A stretch of DNA of 64,000 nt from an uncultured Bacteroidales bacterium (lineage in GTDB: Bacteria; Bacteroidota; Bacteroidia; Bacteroidales; F082). Positions 43,335 through 53,967 of the stretch are shown piece after piece (the stretch's first letter is position 1; each line of letters starts with the position of its first letter). The stretch is taken from assembly GCA_900318085.1 (NCBI GenBank), contig ONJF01000002.1, positions 186,001-250,000 of the forward strand, given 5' to 3'. The translations under genes were made by a program, and so were the position numbers. The notes under the pieces are model-generated. The model was not told the DNA's origin. It saw only the letters and a list, made by a program, of their open reading frames with translations, and did no database searches.

Positions 43335-45809
43335 ATGAAAAGACAACTCCTTGTAATACTGGCACTTTTGTTCAGTCTTCCGTATACCTACGCCATTACT
43401 GTTAAAGGCCGCGTTATCGACAATTCGACAGGCCTTCCCATGGAATATGCTACGATACGGGCTTGCACCTTGCCCGACAAGACTTTCGTTTCAGGCTGTG
43501 TCACCGACCCCTCGGGACATTTTACTATGGAACTCGAGAAAGGCCGTTATGAGCTTGAGGTGCAATATATGGGGTTTAACACTTCCTATAAAACCGTTAA
43601 CCTCGACGGCTCAAAGAGCACGGTCGATGTAGGCAAGATCAATCTCTCGCCCGACAGCCGCATGCTGAACGAAGTGAATGTGGTGGCCGAGAAGAGCACC
43701 TACGAGATGACCTTAGACAAGCATGTGTTCAATGTGGGCAAGGACGTGGCCAACACTGCCGGCAACGCCATCGAGGTGCTGGAGAACATCCCCGCCGTGT
43801 CTGTCGATGTGGAAGGCAATGTCAGTCTACGTGGTGACGATGGCGTGCGTATCCTCATCGACGGCAAGGAGTCGGGCCTCTCGGGCATGAGCACCCAAGA
43901 TGCCTTGCGCACCTTGCAGGGCGACATGATTGAACGCATCGAGGTTATCACCAACCCTTCGGTGCGCTATGATGCCGAAGGCTCGGCAGGCATCATCAAC
44001 ATCATCTTGAAGAAGGACAAGCGTCAAGGCTTCAACGGCGCGGTCAACATCAGAGGAGGTTATCCTTGGATGTACGGCGTCAGCCTCTCGGGCAACTACC
44101 GCCTGAAACGCTGGAACTTCTTTGGTAGCTACGGTTTCAACAACCGTCGCAATATTGGCGGTGGCATCAATAGGACAAAACGCTTCAGTGATATCATGGA
44201 AGGCGATACCCTATTCACCCAACTCACCGACCAGACCACTGAACGCAGGATGAACCGCATGGGCCACAATGTTCGCGTGGGTGCCGATTATTATATCACA
44301 GACCATGACATCGTGAGTGCCGCATTCGTCTACCGTTATGGCAAGCTGGAGACGCATCCTGTGGTGCGTTATTCCGATGAGTATCCGCTTTGGGACTCCG
44401 CTTCGTATGATGTGCGCGCCGAGGACTATTGGGAGTATGACCCGATGTATGAGGTCACCCTTGACTATGACAAGACCTTTGAACGCAAAGGCCGCAGCCT
44501 GAAGGCTAATGTGCGTTTCTTCACCAATACCGAGAATGCGGGCTCCGACATCAACGAGTCGCTCTATCCTAATGCGGATGCGCAGCAGGCTTTATGGACC
44601 ATCTATCAGAAGACGGGCAACGACCAGCGTATGCGCAACCTGCAGGCCAGCATCGACTATGTGCATCCCTTCCTCACCAAGGCGCAGTGGGAGATTGGTG
44701 GTAAATATACCAATCGCAACATCTTGAGCAACGACAGCGTTTGGCAGAAGAATGACGGCATTTGGGAACCATTGTCCAACTATTGCTACGACTACGAATA
44801 CAGCGAACAGGTAGCCGCTTTGTACACCAGCCTCGGCAACGAATGGGGCCGTTGGTCGGGACAGGTGGGACTGCGTGCCGAGATGACCGACATCTTGACC
44901 AACCTGAAAGGCTATGCCCATGACGGCAACGACTCCATCAACGGAGGCAAGCCTTACTTTGACTTCTTCCCGAGTGCTCACATCAACTATTCGGTGAATG
45001 AATTCAACCAGTTCCAGATCAGCTACACACGCCGTATCCGTCGACCTGGCTTTTGGCAGATGAGCCCCTTCCGTTCCTATAACGACAACCGTAACATCCG
45101 CCTAGGCAACCCTGCCTTGACGCCGACCTATATGGACAGCTACGAACTCGGTTACATCCATTTCTGGGACAAGGCTAGCTTCAATTTCACAACCTATTAC
45201 CGACATGGCACCAATATGATTCGAAGCTACACCTACGAGGATGACGGCGTGTTCTACAGCATGCCTATCAACTTTGGCAAGGCCGACGATTTTGGCGTGG
45301 AGATGGTGGCCCAAGGCCAGATGACCAAGTGGTGGAACCTCAACGGCAACGTCAACTTCTTCCGTTCACAATTCAATGGTAAAATCAACGATAAAGTATA
45401 CGATGATGCCACTTGGATGCTCTTTGGCCGTGCTGTGTCGAAGTTCAAAGTGAGCAATTGGTTCGACCTGCAGCTGACGGCCCACATTATGGGCCCGCAC
45501 AAGGAGCCTTTGGGCATGCGTAAAGGCAACTGGTGGATGGACCTCGCTGTGAGCAAGGAAATCTTCAACGGCAACGGTACCATCACTTTCAACGTGCGCG
45601 ACTTGTTCAACTCACGCAGCTGGGGCGGCGAGTCGTGGGGCGACGGGTTCTGGCAATACAACACCAGCACTTGGAACCGCCGTTCGTTCTCGCTCAATTT
45701 CAACTATCGCATCAACCAGCAGAACATCAAGCGCAACCGTCCCGATGGTGAAGGAGGTGGTGACGATGAAGGCGGCGGTGGCGGCGAAGAACAATCAGAA
45801 GAGTATTGA
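43335..45809 (+). CDS. Outer-membrane beta-barrel receptor (TonB-type, OMP_b-brl_3)
   Basis: An 824-residue protein with signal MKRQLLVILALLFSLPYTYA. An N-terminal carboxypeptidase-like domain (VKGRVIDNSTGLPMEYATIR) is followed by a plug-like domain (VLENIPAVSVDVEGNVSLRG, IERIEVITNPSVRYDAEGSA) and a long barrel containing YTRRIRRPGFWQMSPFRSYN. This matches the OMP_b-brl_3 class of TonB-dependent receptors common in Bacteroidota; the ligand is unknown. The C terminus has a low-complexity tail (GEGGGDDEGGGGGEEQSEEY) that extends past the barrel, which is odd for an outer-membrane protein. The gene ends at a terminator shared with the giant adhesin. Confidence 0.88.
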   Translation: MKRQLLVILALLFSLPYTYAITVKGRVIDNSTGLPMEYATIRACTLPDKTFVSGCVTDPSGHFTMELEKGRYELEVQYMGFNTSYKTVNLDGSKSTVDVGKINLSPDSRMLNEVNVVAEKSTYEMTLDKHVFNVGKDVANTAGNAIEVLENIPAVSVDVEGNVSLRGDDGVRILIDGKESGLSGMSTQDALRTLQGDMIERIEVITNPSVRYDAEGSAGIINIILKKDKRQGFNGAVNIRGGYPWMYGVSLSGNYRLKRWNFFGSYGFNNRRNIGGGINRTKRFSDIMEGDTLFTQLTDQTTERRMNRMGHNVRVGADYYITDHDIVSAAFVYRYGKLETHPVVRYSDEYPLWDSASYDVRAEDYWEYDPMYEVTLDYDKTFERKGRSLKANVRFFTNTENAGSDINESLYPNADAQQALWTIYQKTGNDQRMRNLQASIDYVHPFLTKAQWEIGGKYTNRNILSNDSVWQKNDGIWEPLSNYCYDYEYSEQVAALYTSLGNEWGRWSGQVGLRAEMTDILTNLKGYAHDGNDSINGGKPYFDFFPSAHINYSVNEFNQFQISYTRRIRRPGFWQMSPFRSYNDNRNIRLGNPALTPTYMDSYELGYIHFWDKASFNFTTYYRHGTNMIRSYTYEDDGVFYSMPINFGKADDFGVEMVAQGQMTKWWNLNGNVNFFRSQFNGKINDKVYDDATWMLFGRAVSKFKVSNWFDLQLTAHIMGPHKEPLGMRKGNWWMDLAVSKEIFNGNGTITFNVRDLFNSRSWGGESWGDGFWQYNTSTWNRRSFSLNFNYRINQQNIKRNRPDGEGGGDDEGGGGGEEQSEEY

Positions 45810-45817
45810 TAAATGAA

Positions 45818-45841
45818 GGAGGCGACCCACGGGTCGCCTCC
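45818..45841. terminator. Hairpin between convergent genes
   Basis: GGAGGCGACC (45818-45827) pairs with GGTCGCCTCC (45832-45841) around CACG. There is only a weak T-run (CTTGCTT). It lies 8 bp after the receptor stop and probably serves that gene. Confidence 0.6.
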
Positions 45842-45858
45842 TTGCTTATGACAGCTCT

Positions 45859-45908
45859 TGTAGGACTGTCATGTCATGGCAGCCGCTTTGAAACGAGCGG
45901 CTGCCATG
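45859..45908. repeat. REP-like element related to the 10.36-kb repeats
   Basis: TGTAGGACTGTCA followed by TGGCAGCCG matches the elements at 10357-10416 in the outer bases; the arm bases between differ but stay complementary. A 13-bp stem (45875-45887 with 45896-45908) then forms a strong hairpin. Confidence 0.6.
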
Positions 45909-45919
45909 GTTACGGCTTA

Positions 45920-48900
45920 TCATTGCATGACCGTGACGCGTTTCACTGTCATACCGTTTGCCGTGTTGACGCGCACCATGTACATGCCCTTATTGAACTG
46001 GGCCATGTTCAGGGTGTATTCGTCGGCGTTGACTTCGGTGTCGAAGACCACCTGGCCGAGGACGCTCACCACCGTGATGTGGTTCATGCCCGAGGCTTGG
46101 ATGGTCACGTTGCCCTTGGTTGGATTCGGGAAGAGGGCGACCTCGTCGCTCTGTTCGTTCATGCCGACATTGACAGCGATAAGGACATAGTCCTGCGTCA
46201 GGTCGTCGGCATTCAAAGCCGGGACAGACTCACAACCGTCTTCATAGACTGTGCGGACTTGGTAATAGTAGTCGGCAGAGGTCTCGGGCGTGTCGATGTA
46301 CTCGTAGTAGGTCTGGCCTTCAACGTAAGGCACTTCACCGATGAGGGTGTAGTTGACATTGTCAGTCGAACGATACACGTTGTACTTCACGGGAGCACCG
46401 TTGTCGTCGCGCAAGCTTGTGGCGTTGAACGAGCTCATGCTTACAGGCTTCACAACCAGGTTGGCCTCGCGGGTCATACCGTTGGTGAAGTGAGTGCTAG
46501 TTCCATCGTTCATCGTCAGGAAGTCACCCTTGCCACCATTGGTCACGTGGACAAATTGGATGAAGCTATAGGTGTAGCCGAATGATGACAGCGGGACCCA
46601 CATGTCTTGTACGCCCATCCACATGGTGTTCGGGTCGTCAAGATAGGTCGTCATTGGGGCAGGAGCGTCGATGGAGCCGTCGGTGTAGAACAACACCCAC
46701 AGGTTCTGTGTTCCATCGATAGCCACAGGTTGATCGAGTTGGATAGGCTTCAAGCCTTGTTCGCCATCGATGTAGTAGGTCTGCGAGGTGATCTCCGTTT
46801 GAGGAGCATTGTCGCCGCCAAGGTAGATGTGCACTTCGCAATTGCCAGTCAGCTCGGGATCGCCAACGTCAATGTACCAGATTTGGTCAATCACTCCGCT
46901 GGTAAAGCCTTGCTCGGCAATCATGCTGGCAGGATACATGCAACCCCAATAGAACGGGATGCCTTGTGCGCCAAGGGTACCTTCAACGGGGATTTCATCG
47001 TCGATGGGCAGGTAGGACAGCCATTCGTTGCCAGGAACGGGTTGCTCACCCCACCAAATCTTGGATTGGTCGGTCGCCGTGAGGGCTTCGCCGTGGATGG
47101 TGATGTCGCTTTCACAAGCCTGGGCAATCTCGATGCACTCGGGGCAGCTCATGGCATAATAGTAGTTGTTGTCGGGCAGTTCGGCCGTGCCGGGATAGAC
47201 CATGCGGACGCATACCTCGCTGGCATTGCCAGTGTATTCGTATGTGTTGGTCGGGACGGGCACAAAGGCTTCCCATTCACCGTCGGCAAAGATCATGGCA
47301 CCGATGCAGTCGGTCTCGCCAGGTGTCGGAGGAGGTGTGGTGCCTTCCTCGATGTAAGCGCGAATCATCCAAGTGTAGTTCAGTGTCGGAGCGGCCTCAA
47401 GGATGTCCATCCAATCAACGCCGTCCATAGAGACCCAACGACCATTGGCATCGCCAGTGTTGTCGCAGCAAGCCGCAGGATAGGTGGCGCCACTTTCGTT
47501 GAAGAACACCACCCAGACGTTCTTGGTCGGGTCGATGGTGACGGGCTCGGCAAAGGTGAACTCGACGAAGTCTTCAGCACCTGTGAAGGTCACGTCCATC
47601 TGTCCTACCTGGTTGGCGGGAGCCGTGGCGCCGTCGTTGTAGATAGTCACATTGCCCGTCATGGCCATGTAATCGTAGGCCGAAACTTTGGTTACGGTGT
47701 TGCCGTTGTAGCTACCAGCGGGGAACATGACAGCCCAATAGAACTGTCCGCCGCCCGTACCGATGCCGTCCACGTTGACACCGTTGTCGTAGTAGTACCA
47801 TTCACCATCGCGGTTGGCAAGGTTCTCGGCAGTACGGATGGCACTCGCCAGCGTGGCCACATTCTCGCCCGTAGGCACAGAAACCATGCCGTTACGGTCG
47901 GTGATGGTCAAGTTAATCATGTCGCCCGTGCCTGAGCTGGAAAGCGTGTAGGTGTACATCTTACCGGCTTCATACACCATGTCGTCACCTTTGCTCTCGG
48001 CATTGCCGCTGTTGCCAGCAAACCATATCGTGCTGACTTTGTCGGGGTTGATGATGGCGTAGTCGTAGGTGCCAGCGGGGATTTCGATGGCCACGCTGTT
48101 GTTGACGACGATGTTGGCAGGGTTGATGCCATAGTCGGCGTTCTCGGGAATCGTGTATTCGAAGCCGTCGAAGCTGCCGATTTCGTCGAAATACATGGCG
48201 GCTGCGAGTTGCGTGTACATCGTGGCGTCGGCATCAAGCAGCATCTGATAGCCGGAACCATCGCCCCAAATGTCGGTCGGGACGTTCAGCACGACCACGG
48301 CATTCTCGCCCGGTTGTGGCGGAGGAACGGGACCCGTGCCAGTCGGGTAATCCCAGCTGATGGTGTTGCCGTTGACTGTTACACCGTTGAGGGTGCCATT
48401 GTAGTGTTCACAACTTTCGTATTGCCACACGCATTCTGTCCAGTCGCTCATGCCGGTGCTGTAAACGGCAGCCACCTTACAGATGTAGTGCTCGCCTTCT
48501 ACGAGTTCGTCGGTGTCGACTTGGCAGAACGGGTGCTCGGTATCGGCATTGAAGATAGGTTCGCCGTCGATGCTGGTGCACATCACCTTAAAGTACTCAA
48601 GGTGACGGTCGCCTTCGCCAGGGGTGCCATTGGGCTCCCACATAGCCCAGCCAGTACGGGAGACATAGAGGTTGTCGACACCGTAGATGATCTCAGTCAT
48701 CACATAGCGCAGATGGGTTTCATCCCAGATGTGGACGGTGTCTTCAATCGGATAGTAACCGTCGAAATCGATCTTCACGAGGTAATCGCCCTTGCGGAAG
48801 CTGTCCCAGCTGTAGAAGCCCGTCTCATCGAGCGTGATGGAGGCCATCGGGTTGTTGGCTTGTTCGTTTTCGTTCAGGTTGACGAAACTCACTTCGATAC

Positions 48901-51900
48901 CATCGGGGTTGTCGGCGCTGTTGAGCAACACATTGATGTCGACTAGGCCGTCGCCGAGATACATGCTCTTCTCGAGGCAGTTCGACCAGATGGTCTCGCT
49001 CTCACGAGGCAGGGCAAGTTGGTTGAGGTTGCCGCTGCCAGGAGTCGGAGTTGGGCCAGGAGTGCCACCATCTTCGAGGTAAGCACGAATCATCCATGTG
49101 CCGTCCAAAGCACCACCGGTAGCATTGTACAAGCCATCCCAGCTGATGCCGTCCATAGAGAGCCACTGGCTGTTGTCGTCGCCGCAATATTCAGCATAAG
49201 CAGCAACATATTGGCCATCGGAGTTGTTCATCACAATCCAGAGGTTCTGGGTAGGATCGATAGCAATAGGCGCGCTCAATGTCCATTCGGCAAAGTCTTC
49301 ACTGCCGGTGCAAGTGTAGGCTTCGGTGCCAACCAAAGTACCAGGAGCAGTATCGCCACCTTGGTAAATCAAGATGTTACCAGTGTGTGCAGTAGCATCA
49401 TACATGCTCACCTTGGTCAACATATTGCCTTCATAGCTGCCACCAGGGAACATCACGCCCCAGTAGAAGGAGCCACCCGTAGTCAAACCGATAGCATCAA
49501 TATTGACACCATCGTCATACATTAACCAACCGTCTCTGTTGGAAGCGCCATCGTTTTCAGTATGGCTACCAGCGGTAGTGCCATTCTTTGCAACGAAGTT
49601 ACCTGAAGTTCTGTTGACGGCTTGAGGAGCAGTCCAGTGGATCGGAGTTTCGATCATTTCGCCGCGGTTGCCCTCATAAACAGCACCGACACCCCACTTG
49701 TAGATACCAGGTTCGAGGTCGGCCCACTCAACGTCGATGTAGACGGTGTCGGGCACCCAAACGGTGGCCAACAGCACGGTGTTCTCTTCGGTATAAGGAC
49801 CATCGTTGTAGCAGTTCGTACGATACACTCTGTAGTGTGACAGGGAGCGATTGCTATCAGCCATCACTAACTGTCTGCTTGAAGCATTGGGGTTGATGCT
49901 CTCAGAAATCACCCTATTGTCGCCCTTCGCAATGGTACGGAGTCTGCTGTCGATCTTGGCGCTTTGACTCATGGCTAGAGGAGCATTTTGGACACTCTTG
50001 GCAGAGCCGAGAACCACGCTGCGACCCGAACGGTCGGTGAAGTAGTTGCGCATGGTCCAAACGCCACCGCCATAGTTTTCCCAGCCTTCGCCGGCATTCC
50101 ACCAGTCACCATTCGGGTTGTTGTCGCTGTTGCACATGCCAGCGGGATAGCCCAGGCCACCAGCCACGTTCACTTGCCAGATGACCCACAGGTCTTGGCT
50201 GCCGTTCACCGTAACAGGAGTGTCAAGATCCCAGTCGACCCATTCACCGAGACCAACGGGCAGGTCAACAGTTTGGGTGGACACCAAGGTACCTGCACCA
50301 GGAGTGTCGCCGCCTTGGTAGATGTTGCAGGTGTAGTTGCCACCCACAGCACCATAGAGGTCGTCGCTGAACATGGAGACCTTGGTCAGCAGGAAGCCGT
50401 TGTATTGGCCAGTGATGCTCGTCGGATAGTGGTAGCCGAAAGCAGGTTGGTCAGTCAGGTTCGAACGCAAGGCGTCGTTGAACTCGCCTTCCAGATAGGT
50501 GTGCCAACCGGCACCCACAGGTTCGGGTTGACGGTAGAAGGTGATGTAGTCGACATAGAAGCAGTCGTCATTGTTGTTCACGCTGCCATCCTTCTCATAT
50601 CTCCACTGGAAGGTGTGGTCGCCAGCGGTGATGGGGAACTTGCGCTCGCCCCAACTGCCAGCACCGGTGTAGCTACCCATCTGGGTACCATCGATGAAGA
50701 AGTAACCATAGTCCCAACCTTGTTCACTCGAGATCTTGCCGAAGAAGCTCATCTCGCCGTCGGCGGGAATATTGACCGTCACGGTCATGTTGCTGATGAC
50801 GCTGTTTACACCAGCACCGCCGCTCTTCATGCAGTAGGTGCCTTCATACGGATCGGTGGTGGTGATGCTCCAAGGATAGTTGGCGTCGATCTGCCAGTCA
50901 AACAGGCTGAAGTCGCCCGTCTCGAAGGGCTCGATGATCTCCTCACCAGGCAGGCCGCAGCCCCAGTACACCTTGACGTAAGGGCTCTCCGGGTCGAGGC
51001 TGTCGGGATAGTACTCGGCGATGACGGTGCAAACGGGATCGAAGTTCTCGTCCATGAGGAAGTTCACGGAGTCCACTTGGGCGTCGTAGGCCACGGTGAA
51101 GGGCAACGGATGGACCGTCACGACATCCTGATAGCCTTCCTTCGAAGCCACGGCATTGGTGTAGGTACCGGCATAGACCTGCTTGCTGTAGTAGCCATTG
51201 GCATCGGTCGTGGCAGTGTAGGTCTGGGTGTCGCCAAACTCATCTTGACCCGTCAGGGTGACGATGGCATTTTCGATGCCGGTTTCGCCATCTTGCTCCC
51301 AAACATAGCCGTTGATACCCGTCTCGTTGGTGTAGCCGCTCACCTGCACGGTGATGGTGTTGGAGGGCATCGATTCGCCTTCGTCATAGATGGCGGTCAC
51401 ATAGTATTCATAGCCGTCCATGTTGTATTCCAGCGGACCGTCCACATAGCTCGTGGCACTCACATCATTGGTGTTGGTCTCGCCCACCTTCTCGCCATTG
51501 CGATAAATGTAATAGGTGCGGAAGGTACGGTCTTGGATGGCCGTCCAACTCAAAGTGACTTCTTGGTCGTCGAAGATGGTGTAGTCGTTGGCGACGAGGT
51601 CATGAGGCTTGTTGAGATGTGTGGTGAAGCCCCAGATTTCGCCGAGGGTTTCGCAACCTTCGCTGCCGTTACGCACATCCACTCTCCAGAAGTAGTTGGT
51701 GTTGTTCCAAAGGTCGGTCACCGTATAGCTTTCGGCGAGGTCGCTTGTCCAGTCAACGAGGACGGATTGCGGATGCTCCGGATCGGGATAGTAGGTTGTG
51801 CCGAACACCAAGCGATACTCCGTGGCGAAGTCGGGCAGATGCCATTTCAGGGTCACGCTGGCAGGTTCAATGCTGTCGGTGTCGTCAGCTGGAGTGGGAC

Positions 51901-53830
51901 CGTAGGCCTGCTCGGGGCAGGGCATGGGCTCGGTGTTGATTTCGACTGTGAACGGGTCGGAAGTCGAAGAGGCTACGAGATAATAGGTGCCAGGGGTGAC
52001 GGGCAGGTTCTCGATGACGGGACCTGCACTGATGTCGAGGCTGCCAGGATTGGGATTCGTGTTTTCGCTATAAGTCAGCGTGACATCGTCAATCCAAATC
52101 TCGTATTGGTCATAATCCAAATGGTGGAAAGCCACCCAAACCTCTTGACCGGCATAGGCGCTCAAGTCGACGGTGTGCTCACGCCAGTTGTTATAGCGGT
52201 TGTTGTGGCTGAAACGCACAGGGGCGTGATTGCCGCTACGGTCGGCCGTGCCGCCCCAAACCATCGTGAAGTCGCTGGCGGTCGGGTTGTCGGTAGTGGC
52301 CACGCAGACCTCGAAATAGTCGGGATAGCCGTCGGAGCCATAGTCGACAAAAAAATTCAGGTTTGAACCCGTTTCCATGAGATACTTCTGGGGTGAGACG
52401 AGGTAGTTGTCGGCATCAATCGAAGTATAGGTGATGTCGCTGTAGGAAGCAGAGACCGCGAAGCCATCGGTGCCGTCGTGGCCCAGGCCAGTGTAGTCAT
52501 AGCCCGACAATGCCATGCTGTTGCTGCTGTGGAACCAGTCGTTGCCGTCACCGTCGTTGTCGATGGTGGTCCAGTCTTGAAGGCCGCCTTCAAAGTCGAA
52601 CACAGCGGTTGAACGGTTGTCGCGGCCATTGACTTGCGGGCCGGTGTAGTTGTTGTGGGCCATGGGACCTCCTTCACCGTAGAAATCCTCGGTGTAGAGG
52701 GCCACCTTGCCGTTTTCGCCGTCGCTGACGCTGGCATTCAGCACCGCATCGGCATCGATGACAAGCTCAAACACGGCGTCGTTGCCTTCCTCGATGTTGG
52801 GGAAAGGAAGCGTGTAGTCGTTGTGCATGCCTGCGACCGTTTCCACATAGGGGAAGGTGATTTCATCGTGCGGTCGCGGCATTTCGACGACGTCAGGAAT
52901 CTCGGGAGCATAGAACTCAACGGTGACGGGCCAAACGGAAGCCGTGCGGCCTGCTTCTTGGTAAATGGCCACGAACTGGCGGTCGACAACGCCGGCTTCC
53001 ACGCCATTGGTGCTGATGTCGAGGTCAACGGTTTCGTCGCGACCAATCAAGAAAGGCATTGCCATGTCACCCAGGACGAAGATACCGTCTTGGGGCGTGA
53101 AATCGAGGGTCGTCACCGTGGCGGCGGCACCTTCGCTTTTCAGTTGGAAGTGGAAAGGCTCCATCCAGGCCCCGACGGGACGGGTGCCCAAATTGAGGGT
53201 GTCCACTTCTTCCTCATTGACGAGGGCTACCAAACGGTGCTCGACGGGAGCACTCGCTTCGTAGACGAAAGTGGTTTGGGGCAGGAAATCGCGCACGATA
53301 GGCGTGATGGCTTCAAGGCTGGTGTAGCTGTAGTTCTGCACACAGGCTCCTGGAGCGTCGATGCCCTTGAAAGTGATGGATTTGTAGTTACCTCTTATCG
53401 GTTGATAGACACCGATCAACAGGTTACCACCATGGTAGGTGTAGGGAGTGGTAAAGTCAACCACCAGTTGCTCGCCCGTTCCGTCGAGGGGACCTTCGTA
53501 GACGATGGTCGCACCCTCAGTGCCATGGAACGCACTCATGGTGGTGTAGTCCACTTCCATCAGGAAAACTTGAAAAGTTCCAGTCCAGGCCTCCAATGCA
53601 GGGAGGTCGATCTGGAACCTCAAGCTTGTGATGTCACTGTCGGCCATGCTGGCAAGGTCGGCAGCGGGCGTCACGAACTCCGCCTTTAGGTAGGCGTCGG
53701 CGTAAAAACCATAAACCGGCACATAAGCATTAGTGACAGTGCCTGTGTTTACGGTCAGCTCTTCGGCTCTCACCAGACCAGTTATGGCCAGCAAGAGCAC
53801 CAAAACCATAGAAATTACTTTTTTTTGCAT
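45920..53830 (-). CDS. Giant modular T9SS adhesin with gingipain/HagA-like domains
   Basis: A 2636-residue surface protein with signal MQKKVISMVLVLLLAITGLVRA. The order is as follows. An N-terminal module (about 30-190). A Cleaved_Adhesin/choice-of-anchor-J domain at about 410-580 (FDFEGGLQDWTTIDNDGDGN to IWIDDVTLTY). Two fibronectin III-like modules at about 640-830. A carboxypeptidase-like domain at about 833-925 (GINGYVWEQDGETGIENAIV). A second jelly-roll at about 967-1100. Four related ~100-residue modules around 1170, 1490, 2070 and 2340 (e.g. IYQGGDTAPGTLVGTE). A DUF2436 domain at about 1840-1985 (SGYQMLLDADATMYTQLAAA, FEYTIPENADYGINPANIVV, IPAGTYDYAIINPDKVSTIW). A type A T9SS tail at about 2560-2636. 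DUF2436 and Cleaved_Adhesin are known from P. gingivalis gingipains and HagA, where they bind haemoglobin, matrix and erythrocytes. No protease domain is present, so this is a haemagglutinin-like adhesin. Confidence 0.92.
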   Translation of the reverse strand: MQKKVISMVLVLLLAITGLVRAEELTVNTGTVTNAYVPVYGFYADAYLKAEFVTPAADLASMADSDITSLRFQIDLPALEAWTGTFQVFLMEVDYTTMSAFHGTEGATIVYEGPLDGTGEQLVVDFTTPYTYHGGNLLIGVYQPIRGNYKSITFKGIDAPGACVQNYSYTSLEAITPIVRDFLPQTTFVYEASAPVEHRLVALVNEEEVDTLNLGTRPVGAWMEPFHFQLKSEGAAATVTTLDFTPQDGIFVLGDMAMPFLIGRDETVDLDISTNGVEAGVVDRQFVAIYQEAGRTASVWPVTVEFYAPEIPDVVEMPRPHDEITFPYVETVAGMHNDYTLPFPNIEEGNDAVFELVIDADAVLNASVSDGENGKVALYTEDFYGEGGPMAHNNYTGPQVNGRDNRSTAVFDFEGGLQDWTTIDNDGDGNDWFHSSNSMALSGYDYTGLGHDGTDGFAVSASYSDITYTSIDADNYLVSPQKYLMETGSNLNFFVDYGSDGYPDYFEVCVATTDNPTASDFTMVWGGTADRSGNHAPVRFSHNNRYNNWREHTVDLSAYAGQEVWVAFHHLDYDQYEIWIDDVTLTYSENTNPNPGSLDISAGPVIENLPVTPGTYYLVASSTSDPFTVEINTEPMPCPEQAYGPTPADDTDSIEPASVTLKWHLPDFATEYRLVFGTTYYPDPEHPQSVLVDWTSDLAESYTVTDLWNNTNYFWRVDVRNGSEGCETLGEIWGFTTHLNKPHDLVANDYTIFDDQEVTLSWTAIQDRTFRTYYIYRNGEKVGETNTNDVSATSYVDGPLEYNMDGYEYYVTAIYDEGESMPSNTITVQVSGYTNETGINGYVWEQDGETGIENAIVTLTGQDEFGDTQTYTATTDANGYYSKQVYAGTYTNAVASKEGYQDVVTVHPLPFTVAYDAQVDSVNFLMDENFDPVCTVIAEYYPDSLDPESPYVKVYWGCGLPGEEIIEPFETGDFSLFDWQIDANYPWSITTTDPYEGTYCMKSGGAGVNSVISNMTVTVNIPADGEMSFFGKISSEQGWDYGYFFIDGTQMGSYTGAGSWGERKFPITAGDHTFQWRYEKDGSVNNNDDCFYVDYITFYRQPEPVGAGWHTYLEGEFNDALRSNLTDQPAFGYHYPTSITGQYNGFLLTKVSMFSDDLYGAVGGNYTCNIYQGGDTPGAGTLVSTQTVDLPVGLGEWVDWDLDTPVTVNGSQDLWVIWQVNVAGGLGYPAGMCNSDNNPNGDWWNAGEGWENYGGGVWTMRNYFTDRSGRSVVLGSAKSVQNAPLAMSQSAKIDSRLRTIAKGDNRVISESINPNASSRQLVMADSNRSLSHYRVYRTNCYNDGPYTEENTVLLATVWVPDTVYIDVEWADLEPGIYKWGVGAVYEGNRGEMIETPIHWTAPQAVNRTSGNFVAKNGTTAGSHTENDGASNRDGWLMYDDGVNIDAIGLTTGGSFYWGVMFPGGSYEGNMLTKVSMYDATAHTGNILIYQGGDTAPGTLVGTEAYTCTGSEDFAEWTLSAPIAIDPTQNLWIVMNNSDGQYVAAYAEYCGDDNSQWLSMDGISWDGLYNATGGALDGTWMIRAYLEDGGTPGPTPTPGSGNLNQLALPRESETIWSNCLEKSMYLGDGLVDINVLLNSADNPDGIEVSFVNLNENEQANNPMASITLDETGFYSWDSFRKGDYLVKIDFDGYYPIEDTVHIWDETHLRYVMTEIIYGVDNLYVSRTGWAMWEPNGTPGEGDRHLEYFKVMCTSIDGEPIFNADTEHPFCQVDTDELVEGEHYICKVAAVYSTGMSDWTECVWQYESCEHYNGTLNGVTVNGNTISWDYPTGTGPVPPPQPGENAVVVLNVPTDIWGDGSGYQMLLDADATMYTQLAAAMYFDEIGSFDGFEYTIPENADYGINPANIVVNNSVAIEIPAGTYDYAIINPDKVSTIWFAGNSGNAESKGDDMVYEAGKMYTYTLSSSGTGDMINLTITDRNGMVSVPTGENVATLASAIRTAENLANRDGEWYYYDNGVNVDGIGTGGGQFYWAVMFPAGSYNGNTVTKVSAYDYMAMTGNVTIYNDGATAPANQVGQMDVTFTGAEDFVEFTFAEPVTIDPTKNVWVVFFNESGATYPAACCDNTGDANGRWVSMDGVDWMDILEAAPTLNYTWMIRAYIEEGTTPPPTPGETDCIGAMIFADGEWEAFVPVPTNTYEYTGNASEVCVRMVYPGTAELPDNNYYYAMSCPECIEIAQACESDITIHGEALTATDQSKIWWGEQPVPGNEWLSYLPIDDEIPVEGTLGAQGIPFYWGCMYPASMIAEQGFTSGVIDQIWYIDVGDPELTGNCEVHIYLGGDNAPQTEITSQTYYIDGEQGLKPIQLDQPVAIDGTQNLWVLFYTDGSIDAPAPMTTYLDDPNTMWMGVQDMWVPLSSFGYTYSFIQFVHVTNGGKGDFLTMNDGTSTHFTNGMTREANLVVKPVSMSSFNATSLRDDNGAPVKYNVYRSTDNVNYTLIGEVPYVEGQTYYEYIDTPETSADYYYQVRTVYEDGCESVPALNADDLTQDYVLIAVNVGMNEQSDEVALFPNPTKGNVTIQASGMNHITVVSVLGQVVFDTEVNADEYTLNMAQFNKGMYMVRVNTANGMTVKRVTVMQ

Positions 53831-53934
53831 AAAAAAAAGATTTGATAATTAATAATGATTGAATAAAACTTGGAGTGTAGAATGCACTCTGCATACTTTA
53901 GTTGAAATAATGGCTTGTAGAATAACAATGAAAA

Positions 53935-53967
53935 GAAAAAATGCCGCAAGACGGACAACTTGCGACA
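53935..53967 (-). terminator. Terminator-like hairpin in the adhesin leader
   Basis: On the minus strand TGTCGCAAG (53967-53959) pairs with CTTGCGGCA (53950-53942) with one mismatch, followed by a T-run (53941-53935) and further pyrimidines. It sits about 105 nt before the adhesin start and could attenuate it or end a ~100-nt RNA started near 54033. On the plus strand it is also followed by T5. Confidence 0.5.

Noticed and set aside
49988-52366. 792-codon open frame antisense to the giant adhesin
   Set aside because: The minus-strand frame has signal peptide, known domains and a sorting tail; the plus-strand frame is low-complexity His/Val/Gly-rich sequence typical of a shadow.
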